Shown in pieces: positions 49,921-58,884 of a stretch of DNA of 64,000 bases. Under the pieces are notes generated by a model. The model was not told where the DNA came from, made no database searches, and worked only from the letters and a program-made list of their open reading frames with translations. The translations under genes and the position numbers were made by a program. Position 1 is the first letter of the stretch. Every line of letters starts with the position of its first letter. Origin of the DNA: Paenibacillus sp. UNC451MF (GTDB taxonomy: Bacteria > Bacillota > Bacilli > Paenibacillales > NBRC-103111); contig NZ_JMLS01000004.1 of assembly GCF_000686845.1 (NCBI RefSeq), positions 62,001-126,000 of the forward strand, read 5' to 3'.

Positions 49921-50670
49921 TTAGAGGGAACGGAGTCTATCATCTTTGGTAAACCATAGTTTATAGCTTAGCAGACTTAATATAATGCTGGTTAGTGCAG
50001 CCGATGATACTAAAGTGAACATAATGAGAATTTGATATTTTACAGCTTCTACCGGATTGGCGCCTGCGACAATCATACCGGTCATCATCCCAGGCAGCTG
50101 TACCAGACCTACTGTTTTCATTCCGTCAATGGTAGGGATCATACTGGATTTGACAGATCGCTTCAACGGCTCATGAATGGCCTGCCGTGAAGTGGCTCCT
50201 AGAGATAGAAGCACTTCAATTTCTCCCTTAGAAGCCTGAACCTCTCGCTTCATCTGGTTAATAAATAGACCGGAAACTACCATAGCACTACCTATTGTGA
50301 TTCCGCTCATAGGAATAATATATTGAGGAGTCTTTTCAATAATACCCAATCCTAGCAAAAGCCCCATTGTCATACCTTCCGTCGTTGTGATCGCTAGAGC
50401 GATACGCCATCGAATACCGGACAACCCTTTGCCTCTCGCACCTGCATTCCAAGAAGCTACACCGATCATCATACATAAGATAAGAATTAAAAATGCGGTA
50501 TGTTGAGCATTAAACACGAACTGCAGCACGTAGCCTATCAGTAATAATTGAACAGCTGAACGAACGGTTCCAATTGCGATATCTTTGCCCAAGCCAAGCT
50601 TTTGCCACATTGAAACAAGGATTGTAATAACAATAAATACAAGGGTAAAACTTAACGCAACATTATTCAT
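49921..50670 (-). CDS. fetB: Iron-exporter-type ABC permease, FetB family
   Basis: 249 residues, about seven membrane helices. UPF0014/FetB features: GTVRSAVQLLLIGYVLQFVFN, GLLLGLGIIEKTPQYIIPMSGITIGSAM and the coupling segment LSLGATSRQAIHEPLKRSVKSSMIPTIDGMKTVGLVQLPGMMTG. Likely exports iron together with the ATPase encoded upstream. The ATG at 50670 has AAGGAG 6 nt upstream; 8-base overlap with fetA. Confidence 0.88.
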   Translation of the reverse strand: MNNVALSFTLVFIVITILVSMWQKLGLGKDIAIGTVRSAVQLLLIGYVLQFVFNAQHTAFLILILCMMIGVASWNAGARGKGLSGIRWRIALAITTTEGMTMGLLLGLGIIEKTPQYIIPMSGITIGSAMVVSGLFINQMKREVQASKGEIEVLLSLGATSRQAIHEPLKRSVKSSMIPTIDGMKTVGLVQLPGMMTGMIVAGANPVEAVKYQILIMFTLVSSAALTSIILSLLSYKLWFTKDDRLRSL

Positions 50671-51424
50671 CGCTGACTCCTTCATCACCCTTCGAAACTT
50701 GTAAAAACTGCCGCCCTATCTCCGAATCCGGCCTTTCAAAAAAGTCCTTTGTCGATCTGTCTTCCAACAAAGTATGGTTCGCCATGAACCAGATGCGTTG
50801 ACTAGTATAGCGAGCTTGCTCCAAATCATGTGTTACCCAAATCATAGAGGTTCCTTCTTTACTATGCCACAGTTTCAGAAGCTGTTCGACAGATTGTTTG
50901 CTCTGCAAATCAAGGGAAGCGGTAATCTCGTCCAGCAGTAAAATTTGCGGTTTCATCAGCAACGAACGGACTAAGGCTAGCCTCTGCTTCTCACCCCCGG
51001 ATAAATCTGACGCTTTCTTGTTCCAATCCAAGTAGTCCAATCCGACATCGCGAAGTAATTCGGCTGCAAGCGATTCATTAAAGGGTGTGCGATGCAGAAG
51101 GCTAACCGTCTGTAAATTATGCTCTACCGAGCCTTCCAGCATCACCGCATGCTGAGCAACATAGCAAACCTTCTTACGCCAAGCCTGTGGGCTCCATTCC
51201 GAAGCCAAGCGTCCTTCGTATTGAATCGTCCCCTCGTCTGCAGCATCGAGCATGCCAATGATTCGCAGCAGCGTGCTTTTACCTTGGCCTGATAACCCCA
51301 ATAGTGCAATAATCGAAGGCTCAGTTAAACGGGCAGTCACTCCTGAAAATAAACACTTCCATTCGTCCTGCTGCAGAATGTTTTTTCTTAATCCATTGAT
51401 CTCCAATGCGGAAAATTCCTTCAA
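50663..51424 (-). CDS. fetA: Iron-exporter-type ABC ATPase, FetA family
   Basis: 253 residues. Walker A LGLSGQGKSTLLR, signature LSGGEKQRLALVRSLL, Walker B ILLLDEITASLD and H-loop WVTHDLEQARYTSQRI. Short single-domain ATPase paired with FetB by gene overlap. AAGGAG-like site before the ATG. Confidence 0.88.
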   Translation of the reverse strand: MKEFSALEINGLRKNILQQDEWKCLFSGVTARLTEPSIIALLGLSGQGKSTLLRIIGMLDAADEGTIQYEGRLASEWSPQAWRKKVCYVAQHAVMLEGSVEHNLQTVSLLHRTPFNESLAAELLRDVGLDYLDWNKKASDLSGGEKQRLALVRSLLMKPQILLLDEITASLDLQSKQSVEQLLKLWHSKEGTSMIWVTHDLEQARYTSQRIWFMANHTLLEDRSTKDFFERPDSEIGRQFLQVSKGDEGVSDE

Positions 51425-51520
51425 TTGCTGCTCCTTTCTAAAGCTGTTATATCCTAACGTTCCATTTCGTACATTTCATTATAACTTTTTCCTTCGAGTT
51501 TAGCATAGGGACACCATAGA

Positions 51521-51562
51521 AAAACCAAAGACCGTTCAGGAATTCGATCCCGTACGGTCTTC
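51521..51562 (-). terminator. Terminator of folD
   Basis: Read leftward, AGACCGT and ACGGTCT pair around an 18-nt loop, followed by TTTGGTTTTT, just past the folD stop. Confidence 0.6.
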
Positions 51563-51571
51563 TCAACAACT

Positions 51572-52411
51572 CTATTTGATTGATAATCTCTCCGCCGCGT
51601 CCACGGTGTGCTTAAGCAGCGTAGCAATGGTTACAGGGCCGACCCCTGCGGGTACTGGAGTAATTGCTCCTGCTTTATTCAAGCAGGCATCATAATCGAC
51701 GTCACCCACATTTCCTTTGTTATAGCCTGCGTCCATTACAATTGCACCGGGTTTAATCCAGTCACCTTGAACGAATTTCGGTTTGCCCACAGCAGCAACT
51801 ACGATATCTGCCGATCTTACAATTTCATCCAACTGGTTCGTCTTCGAATGGCATATCGTCACCGTAGCATTTCGGTTAAGAAGCATTAACGATACCGGTT
51901 TGCCCAGAATAGGACTCCGACCAATAACAACGGCATGTTTACCTTCGATTTGAAGGTTGTAAGCATCTAGGATAGCCATTATCGCAGCCGGTGTGCAGGA
52001 AGGATATAATCCAAAACCGAAAGCCGTTTGTGCAAATCCTAGAGTTGTTACGCCATCTACATCCTTATCGATACTAATTGCCTCGAAAGCGGCCCGTTCA
52101 TCAATATGATGTGGCACTGGATGCTGGAGCAAAATCCCGTGAACCGTACCGTCTTCGTTCAGTTTACGGATCTCATCAATTAACTGCTCCGTTGAAGTAC
52201 TTTCCTCAAGATGAATACGCCTAGATTCCATCCCTAATCTTCTACAAGCATTTCCTTTCATTCGCACATACGTCTCCGATGAAGGATCGTCTCCGACTAG
52301 AATCGTAGCTAGACAGGGGGTTACGCCAATATCTTTTAAACTTTGAATTCTTGTCTCCAACTGCTCCTTGATGCTAGTTGCTACACTTGCTCCATCCAAA
52401 ATCATACTCAT
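51572..52411 (-). CDS. folD: Bifunctional methylene-THF dehydrogenase / methenyl-THF cyclohydrolase
   Basis: 279 residues. FolD interconverts 5,10-methylene-THF, methenyl-THF and 10-formyl-THF. Catalytic YVRMKGNACRRLGM region (Lys), VIGRSPILGKPVSLMLLNRNATVTICHSKT (NADP Rossmann site) and the C-terminal DAGYNKG...GVGPVTIATLLKHT. Expression is likely controlled by the ZTP riboswitch and terminator in its leader (52448-52552). Confidence 0.97.
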   Translation of the reverse strand: MSMILDGASVATSIKEQLETRIQSLKDIGVTPCLATILVGDDPSSETYVRMKGNACRRLGMESRRIHLEESTSTEQLIDEIRKLNEDGTVHGILLQHPVPHHIDERAAFEAISIDKDVDGVTTLGFAQTAFGFGLYPSCTPAAIMAILDAYNLQIEGKHAVVIGRSPILGKPVSLMLLNRNATVTICHSKTNQLDEIVRSADIVVAAVGKPKFVQGDWIKPGAIVMDAGYNKGNVGDVDYDACLNKAGAITPVPAGVGPVTIATLLKHTVDAAERLSIK

Positions 52412-52447
52412 TTGCCGCTCATCCTTTCATTTTTTAGAATAAAACGC

Positions 52448-52484
52448 AAAAAGGCAAGAGGAGAGAATCCCTCTTACCTTTGCC
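52448..52484 (-). terminator. Riboswitch-controlled terminator of folD leader
   Basis: Read leftward, AAAGGTAAGAGG and CCTCTTGCCTTT form a long stem followed by TTGCGTTTT, directly after the ZTP aptamer. Overlap with the aptamer's last conserved bases allows ligand-dependent termination. Confidence 0.75.
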
Positions 52485-52552
52485 CAGGCGTACGGCCAAA
52501 AACATCCTATGTGCTCCCTCATGGTTCCCCATGTTCCGCCAGTTACACATAG
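52481..52552 (-). ncRNA. ZTP (pfl) riboswitch upstream of folD
   Basis: Leftward strand: outer stem CTATGTG (52546-52552) / CACATAG (52507-52513) enclosing AACTGGCGGA and the ATGGGGAACCAT hairpin with GGGAG, then a linker and GGCCGTACGCCTGGGCA. These are the conserved blocks of the pfl motif, which senses the purine intermediate ZMP/ZTP as a sign of 10-formyl-THF shortage. A terminator follows, so ligand binding should permit folD expression. Confidence 0.88.
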
Positions 52553-52595
52553 TTTAAGTTACATACATCATATACTTTTATTCACTATTAAGCAA

Positions 52596-53003
52596 CTAGG
52601 CGTTTGCAACTTTACCTAACAAATAAACGAGGAGCTGTTGATTATGAGCGGAAATACGACTTAAGTAGTTTTGAAGAAAGCGTTCACGAATGACAACACC
52701 TCTTGCACATTCTTCTTTACCTTTTTCAGTCACTTGCACCCAAACGATTCGTCTATCCTTGCCGTCACGTTCTCTGGATATTAATCCGGCCTTTTCCATC
52801 CGGTCCAACAAGGTCGTAATGGCTGCCGGTGTAGTATCCAAAAATTCAATGAAATCTGACGGTTTCATCTTATCATGACCTGCCAAAAGCTCAAGCACCG
52901 TTAATTGCCCTTCCGTCAGTGTAGGAGATAGCTCGGTTTCCATGTGGCTGCGCAAATCCTTGGACAGCTTCCACCATAACTTAGCAAATTCCTGAGTAAT
53001 CAC
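52596..53003 (-). CDS. MarR-family transcriptional regulator
   Basis: 135 residues. Winged helix with LTEGQLTVLELLAGHDKMKPSDFIEFLDTTPAAITTLLDRMEKAGLISRERDGKDRRIVWVQVTEKG, of which the DRR segment is the wing tip. Dimerisation helices flank it. Ligand and targets unknown; no divergent partner gene directly adjacent. Confidence 0.92.
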   Translation of the reverse strand: MITQEFAKLWWKLSKDLRSHMETELSPTLTEGQLTVLELLAGHDKMKPSDFIEFLDTTPAAITTLLDRMEKAGLISRERDGKDRRIVWVQVTEKGKEECARGVVIRERFLQNYLSRISAHNQQLLVYLLGKVANA

Positions 53004-53249
53004 TGATCATCACTCCTGCATCTACTATACTTTTATTTGCTGAATACTCTGCTATGAATCATCCGATTCTTCTCTTGCTGCATCCTTATTATACCATTGT
53101 CTTCGTATGGTTTAAAGGTTAACAGCATAAATACTTTAAGACATTAAACGATAAAAATCAGTAACATTAGACCCTATTCAACATATATTGCTACATGGGC
53201 TTTTCACTATAAGCGGAGCTTGTCATTTCATGTGGAGGAGTGATACCAG

Positions 53250-53417
53250 ATGGAGGCTTGGAAACAGTTGATCGGGGAAAAAGCACTACAAAAAGGAATA
53301 ATTAACGACCCACAATGGCTTGAGAAATTGGATGAGCCAATGCCAGTGTGGGTCGTACTGGAGCTTATATTGAAATGTATGGAGCGATTGGATTCCGAGT
53401 ATAGCAGCTACGATTAA
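53250..53417 (+). CDS. Very small conserved-looking protein, 55 aa
   Basis: Begins MEAWKQLIGEKALQKGIIND and ends LELILKCMERLDSEYSSYD; probably two helices separated by a PMPVW turn. Not recognised. GGAGGAG lies 9 nt before the ATG. Its TAA stop (53415-53417) overlaps the leftward parC stop (53414-53416) within the palindrome ATTAAT. Confidence 0.6.
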   Translation: MEAWKQLIGEKALQKGIINDPQWLEKLDEPMPVWVVLELILKCMERLDSEYSSYD

Positions 53418-55849
53418 TCGACTTTAAGGAGGTCCACAATCAGATCCGTTTTGGTTATAGACACCGCTTGTTTTCCGGTTGATTTACGCTGTTCAATCGG
53501 TGTGTTTTCCGATGAGAAGGACATCCGTTCGCCGCTTTGTAGAACAGCGGTAAGAAGTACTTCCTCTTTTACGGCATAAGCTTTCACCAGTGCTGAACCG
53601 TTAGGCTTGACTCGTTTTCCATCCTTGAATTCAAACGTAATGATTCCTTTACCGCCCCTGCCTTGAACCGGATAATCCAAAATCAGTGAACGCTTGGCGT
53701 ATCCCAGATCGGTGACGACGAGCAATTCGCCCTCTTCCCCATCAATCCACTCAGCGCTGATGACTTCATCATCATCCTTTAACTGAATTCCGCGAACCCC
53801 GGCTGCGGCGCGTCCCATCGGGTTCACTTCATCCTCCCGGAACCTTATGGACATTCCCTGCTTAGTCACAAGCATGATGTCTTTATCATTCGTACTGAGT
53901 CGAACATCAAGAATGGCATCATTCTCTCCAACCTTGCTCGCTACAATACCAATAGAGCGATTGGTCATGTAATCCTTCAGCTCCGTACGCTTCACTTGCC
54001 CTCTTTTGCTGATAAAGACAAGTGATTTACCCGGCTCTTCAAAGTCGCGCACCGGAATGACATTGACAATTCGGTCCTCTTTAGGAGTAGGAATGACGTT
54101 AACGATAGCCGTTCCGTTTTCTTTCCACTTGTATTCTGGAACCTGATGAACCGGCAGCAAGTAGTACTGGCCTTTTTGAGTGAAAATAAGCAGATTGTCC
54201 AGCGTATTCACTTCAAGAAGGTGACGTACATAATCGCCTTCCTTCAAGCCCGTTTTCTCCAATTCTCCACCTGAGCGGGTAAAAGAAAGCTTGCTTGTCC
54301 GTTTAATGTAACCCTCATTGGACAAGGTTACAAATACGTCCTCCGCTGAAACCATGACTTCGAGGTTGACCTTCAGTTCTTCTACCTCATTTTGAATATC
54401 CGAACGGCGATTAATGCCGTATTTATTACGAATTTCAGTCATCTCTTCTTTGATGACTGTCATTAGCTTCTTCTCGCTGCCTAAGATGCCGCGCAAATAC
54501 GCGATTGTCTTTTGGACATCCTTCAATTCCTTCTCGATGGAATGAATCTCCAGATTCGTCAAACGATACAGCTGCAAGGTTAGAATTGAATCAGCTTGAC
54601 GCTCCGTAAAACCAAACTGTGCCACCAAATTGTTTTGAGCGTCTTGGCGGTTTTTGGATGCTTTAATCGCAGCGATAACTTCATCCAATATATTCAGTGC
54701 CTTTGCCAGGCCTTCGAGCACATGGGCCCTGTCCTCTGCCTTGTCAAGCTCATATTGGGAGCGGTGGGTAACGACTTCCTTCTGATGCTCGATGTACGCC
54801 TTCAGAATTTCCATTACACCCATTTGTTTCGGCGTTTTATTAACAATGGCTACCATATTGAAATTATAAGTAACCTGCAGATCGGTCTTCTTGAATAAGT
54901 AAGCTAAGATGCCCTGAGCATCCGCGTCTTTCTTCAATTCCACAACGATACGCAGACCATTCCGACCGCTCTCGTCTCTTACGACTGAGATGCCCTCGAT
55001 CTTTTTCTCCAAACGGATATTTTCCATTGCTGTAACTAGACGAGATTTTACCACCTGATATGGGATTTCCGTAATGACGATCTGTTGGACCCCACCACGC
55101 ATGGTTTCAATCTCTGTACGTGATCTAAGATAAATACGGCCTTTACCTGTTCCAAATGCCTCACGGATTCCTTCAGAGCCCATAATAATGCCGCCTGTAG
55201 GGAAGTCCGGTCCTTTCATTATCTGCATCAGATCTTCAAGCTCGATGTCAGGGCGATCCATGGTCGCTATGCATGCGTCGATTACCTCACGAAGGTTGTG
55301 TGGAGGAATTTCCGTTGCAAATCCGGATGAAATCCCGCTTACCCCGTTTACGAGTAGATTCGGATAACGTGCGGGGAGCACCACAGGCTCCTTGGTTGTA
55401 TTATCGAAGTTATCTTTGAACAGCACAGTGCGTTTCTCAATATCTCGCAATAACTCCATCGCGATTTCCGATAGGCGGGCCTCGGTGTAACGCATAGCAG
55501 CCGGAGGATCGTCATCGATCGAGCCCCAGTTACCGTGGCCGTCGACCAGCATATGTCCCATTTTCCAATGCTGTGCCATCCGTACCATACCTTCGTAGAT
55601 TGGTGCGTCACCGTGAGGATGATAATTACCCATCACGTCTCCGACGGTCTTAGCCGACTTCCGGTACGGTTTATCCGGTGTATTGCTGGAATCATACATA
55701 GCATACAAAATACGGCGTTGTACCGGCTTCAAGCCGTCCCGCACATCGGGAATCGCGCGGTCCTGAATAATATATTTAGAGTAGCGACCGAATCGGTCGC
55801 CAACTACTTCTTCCAAATATGCGGGTAAAAAATTTTCCAATATCGTCAC
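53414..55849 (-). CDS. parC: DNA topoisomerase IV subunit A
   Basis: 811 residues. Decatenates chromosomes with ParE. N-terminal EEVVGDRFGRYSKYIIQDRAIPD, active-site Tyr in AAMRYTEARLS, C-terminal beta-pinwheel. In the quinolone-determining region GNYHPHGDAPIYEGMVRM the residue at the Staphylococcus GrlA Ser80 / E. coli GyrA Ser83 position is Ala, while the Glu84-equivalent is kept. The start is GTG; 7 bases from parE. Confidence 0.93.
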   Translation of the reverse strand: MTILENFLPAYLEEVVGDRFGRYSKYIIQDRAIPDVRDGLKPVQRRILYAMYDSSNTPDKPYRKSAKTVGDVMGNYHPHGDAPIYEGMVRMAQHWKMGHMLVDGHGNWGSIDDDPPAAMRYTEARLSEIAMELLRDIEKRTVLFKDNFDNTTKEPVVLPARYPNLLVNGVSGISSGFATEIPPHNLREVIDACIATMDRPDIELEDLMQIMKGPDFPTGGIIMGSEGIREAFGTGKGRIYLRSRTEIETMRGGVQQIVITEIPYQVVKSRLVTAMENIRLEKKIEGISVVRDESGRNGLRIVVELKKDADAQGILAYLFKKTDLQVTYNFNMVAIVNKTPKQMGVMEILKAYIEHQKEVVTHRSQYELDKAEDRAHVLEGLAKALNILDEVIAAIKASKNRQDAQNNLVAQFGFTERQADSILTLQLYRLTNLEIHSIEKELKDVQKTIAYLRGILGSEKKLMTVIKEEMTEIRNKYGINRRSDIQNEVEELKVNLEVMVSAEDVFVTLSNEGYIKRTSKLSFTRSGGELEKTGLKEGDYVRHLLEVNTLDNLLIFTQKGQYYLLPVHQVPEYKWKENGTAIVNVIPTPKEDRIVNVIPVRDFEEPGKSLVFISKRGQVKRTELKDYMTNRSIGIVASKVGENDAILDVRLSTNDKDIMLVTKQGMSIRFREDEVNPMGRAAAGVRGIQLKDDDEVISAEWIDGEEGELLVVTDLGYAKRSLILDYPVQGRGGKGIITFEFKDGKRVKPNGSALVKAYAVKEEVLLTAVLQSGERMSFSSENTPIEQRKSTGKQAVSITKTDLIVDLLKVD

Positions 55850-55856
55850 GATTCAC

Positions 55857-57830
55857 CTACTCCTCGAACTCGGTAAAGTTGACATTCTCAACAATCCAAC
55901 GCTTGCGCGGGTCTACTTTCTCCCCCATCAGCGTTGAAACGCGTCGTTCCGCTTTAGCCGCGTCCTCAATCTGTACCTGCAGCAGTGTGCGGGTAGCCGG
56001 GTCCATCGTCGTTTCCCACAATTGATCCGGATTCATTTCACCTAGTCCTTTATAGCGCTGTAGCTCGACGTTCTTACCCAGCTCCTTGGTCAAAGCCTGA
56101 AGCTGCTCGTCTGTCCAAGCATAGCGGATTGTCGAATTCTTCCCTGACTTTTTCGTCAGCTTATATAGCGGTGGTTGGGCTATAAATACTTTGCCTGAAT
56201 CGATCAGCGGCTTCATATACCGATAGAAGAAAGTAAGCAGCAGCACCTGAATATGAGCGCCGTCTGTATCCGCGTCCGTCATTATAATGATCTTCGCGTA
56301 ATTGCTTTCTGACGCATCGAATTCAGGACCTACTCCCGCTCCGATAGTCGCAATGATCGCTTTATATTCATCGTTCTTCATAATATCCAGAAGCTTGGCC
56401 TTTTCCGGATTCATCGGCTTGCCTTTCAAAGGCAATATAGCCTGATGCTTGGAATCGCGTCCCTGCTTAGCGGACCCGCCTGCCGAGTCACCTTCTACGA
56501 TGAAGAGCTCATTACGGGTATAATCCTTGGATTGCGCAGGGGTAAGCTTACCACCAAGATTCGAGCTTTCGCTTCTGCCTTTCTTGCCGCTTCGGACTTC
56601 CTCGCGGGCTTTACGTGCCGCTTCCCTCGCCTTCGCGGATTGAACGGCTTTTCTCATGATCATTTGCGCAATTTGCGGATTTTCCTCCAAGAAAACGGCC
56701 ATTTTGTCCGAAACGATCGAATCGACTACGCTCCGCGCAGATGCACTGCCTAGCTGATCTTTCGTCTGTCCGACAAATTCCACATCGCTCATCTTAATAT
56801 TAATAACGGTCATCATACCTTCGCGCAAATCTTGACCGTCGAGGTTTTTATCCTTTTCCTTCAAAATTGCCGTTTTCCTAGCATAATCGTTCATCACACG
56901 GGTGTATGCCGTCTTGAAGCCCGTCTCATGCGTCCCACCGCCGCGGGTAGGAATGGAGTTGACGAACGAAACGATCGTTTCCGTATAACCGTCGTTATAT
57001 TGCAGTGCAACTTCAACTTCAATATCGTCCTTTTCGCCGATAAAATGGACTACTTCATGAAGAACGTTTTTTTCTTCATTCAAAAATTGGACGAACTGGC
57101 TGGCTCCGCCTTCATACTGAAATGTTTCTTGCTTATCGAAGCGTTCATCCTTAATATTCACTTGCAGTCCTGAGTTCAAGAAGGCAATCTCTTGTAAGCG
57201 CTCCAGCAGCGTGTCATAGTTAACAGCCGTCCCGCCCTGAAACACCCTTTTATCTGGTTTAAACGTAACCTTCGTCCCTGTCTGCCGCGTGTTGCCAATG
57301 ACCTCTAGTCCAGTCGTCGGCTCTCCGACATGTTCATTGCCCTTGTCGTCCACCCAATATTCAAAGCGTTGACGGTGTGTTTTACCTTCTCGATATATTG
57401 TAACTTCCAGCCACTCGGACAAAGCATTGGTTACCGATGCGCCAACGCCGTGCAAACCACCAGATTTCTTATATCCTCCGCCGCCGAATTTACCGCCGGC
57501 ATGAAGAATGGTAAACACCACTTGTGGTGTAGGAATACCGGTTTTGTGCATCCCAGTGGGAATACCCCGACCATTATCCTGTACAGTAATCGATTGATCT
57601 TTATGAATCGTTACATCGATTTTATTGCAATGCTTGGCCAAATGCTCATCGACCGCATTGTCCACGATTTCCCATATCAGATGATGCAGACCCGACGTGC
57701 TCGTGCTGCCTATGTACATACCTGGTCTTTTACGGACCGCAACTAGTCCTTCCAGTACTTGTATATCGTCAGCGCCGTAATCCGAACGCTCGGTGGTTGT
57801 GTCGGTAAACAAATCTACCTGTTCCGTCAT
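55857..57830 (-). CDS. parE: DNA topoisomerase IV subunit B
   Basis: 657 residues. GHKL ATPase (EIVDNAVDEHLAKHCNKIDV, DNGRGIPTGMHKTG, GLHGVGASVTNALS) and TOPRIM domain (FIVEGDSAGGSAKQGRD, MTDADTDGAHIQ). Forms an operon with parC, which identifies it as ParE rather than GyrB. AGGGGGG precedes the ATG. Confidence 0.93.
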   Translation of the reverse strand: MTEQVDLFTDTTTERSDYGADDIQVLEGLVAVRKRPGMYIGSTSTSGLHHLIWEIVDNAVDEHLAKHCNKIDVTIHKDQSITVQDNGRGIPTGMHKTGIPTPQVVFTILHAGGKFGGGGYKKSGGLHGVGASVTNALSEWLEVTIYREGKTHRQRFEYWVDDKGNEHVGEPTTGLEVIGNTRQTGTKVTFKPDKRVFQGGTAVNYDTLLERLQEIAFLNSGLQVNIKDERFDKQETFQYEGGASQFVQFLNEEKNVLHEVVHFIGEKDDIEVEVALQYNDGYTETIVSFVNSIPTRGGGTHETGFKTAYTRVMNDYARKTAILKEKDKNLDGQDLREGMMTVINIKMSDVEFVGQTKDQLGSASARSVVDSIVSDKMAVFLEENPQIAQMIMRKAVQSAKAREAARKAREEVRSGKKGRSESSNLGGKLTPAQSKDYTRNELFIVEGDSAGGSAKQGRDSKHQAILPLKGKPMNPEKAKLLDIMKNDEYKAIIATIGAGVGPEFDASESNYAKIIIMTDADTDGAHIQVLLLTFFYRYMKPLIDSGKVFIAQPPLYKLTKKSGKNSTIRYAWTDEQLQALTKELGKNVELQRYKGLGEMNPDQLWETTMDPATRTLLQVQIEDAAKAERRVSTLMGEKVDPRKRWIVENVNFTEFEE

Positions 57831-57891
57831 CGCAGCCCCCCCTTTACTCCTGAAGCTCTAGTTCTATTGTGCATTATAACATCTCGTTCCG

Positions 57892-58884
57892 TTAGTTCAA
57901 TATATCTTTTTTCGTGAATACCGTAAAGGAGACAATGATAGATACAATGCCCCAAACGGTTAAAACACTTATAGAAAACGGCAAATCCATCCCTTTTATC
58001 GGTGGCAAACTGCCCGTCAAATAGTCAGTCAGCCGCAGATTGACCATGAATAAATATTTTGCCGTCTCCCAAGAGGATACCATATTTGTCAAGATGGTAC
58101 CGGATATCAGCACGGCCAGCATAAGTCCCATTCCTGCAGCGGTGCTGCGGATGAGGACGGATACCATTAGTGACATCACGGCAACTATAATCGCAGCAAA
58201 CCATACTAAGCCGAATTCCATAATTAAATACAACCATTGCTCAACCGGTCTAACAAACGAAGTATCTACTTCGGAGCCAACAATTTTAAATCCGAAGAAC
58301 ACCGGCATGTCCCAACCGCCATAGCCAAAAACAATACCAGAAATTAAATAACACAGCAGCGCAGTGCAGGTTACGATCAGCGATGTAAATAAGATTAAGC
58401 TGATCAGCTTACTCAGCAAGATTTTCCACCTTCCGACGGGCCTTGTCAAGAGCAGCTTTATCGTTCCCGTCGAATGCTCGGAGGAAACCAGGTCCGAAGC
58501 AATGACCATAACCATTAGGGGAATGAATAGTCCTACCGCGTTTTTGATGAATTCTCTAGTAAAGGTTACCCCGTTTGGAGCTGCCGGATTCACATCTTTA
58601 TCCAAGTAGTATTGGGCGAGCATCACTTCAACGCGGCGGAATTGTTTCCACTCTTCCGGTACACGGGCGCTTCCAATGCTTCTTGTATAATCCACGATCT
58701 TCTGTCTTTGCTCCGCACGCCAATCCGAAGTACCGAACTGCTTAAGATTGTTTTGGGATACCTTCAATTGGGCATAAGTAAACATCGGAATAAGAGCGGC
58801 CAAAATAAGCAGCACGACAAGCAGCCGCTTCTTTTTAATTATTTTGATGCACTCGTTTTTGACTAAAGGATATACACTAACCAA
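57892..58884 (-). CDS. ABC-2 type transporter permease
   Basis: 330 residues. One N-terminal helix (LLVVLLILAALIPMFTYA), a long outer loop (about 38-105), then five helices including SLMVSVLIRSTAAGMGLMLAVLISGTILTN. The motif EHSTGTIKLLLTRPVGRWKIL is typical of ABC-2/NatB-like permeases. TTG start behind GGAGGGG; the gene overlaps the ATPase stop by 8 bases. Substrate unknown (peptide antibiotic, ion or drug). Confidence 0.88.
   Translation of the reverse strand: MVSVYPLVKNECIKIIKKKRLLVVLLILAALIPMFTYAQLKVSQNNLKQFGTSDWRAEQRQKIVDYTRSIGSARVPEEWKQFRRVEVMLAQYYLDKDVNPAAPNGVTFTREFIKNAVGLFIPLMVMVIASDLVSSEHSTGTIKLLLTRPVGRWKILLSKLISLILFTSLIVTCTALLCYLISGIVFGYGGWDMPVFFGFKIVGSEVDTSFVRPVEQWLYLIMEFGLVWFAAIIVAVMSLMVSVLIRSTAAGMGLMLAVLISGTILTNMVSSWETAKYLFMVNLRLTDYLTGSLPPIKGMDLPFSISVLTVWGIVSIIVSFTVFTKKDILN

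Noticed and set aside
49828-49926. Leftward open stretch NTASVIQGISNTVIEANSSG before a stop, resembling the C-terminus of a chemotaxis receptor
   Set aside because: Only about 33 codons with low information. Possibly a remnant, but not supportable without a search.
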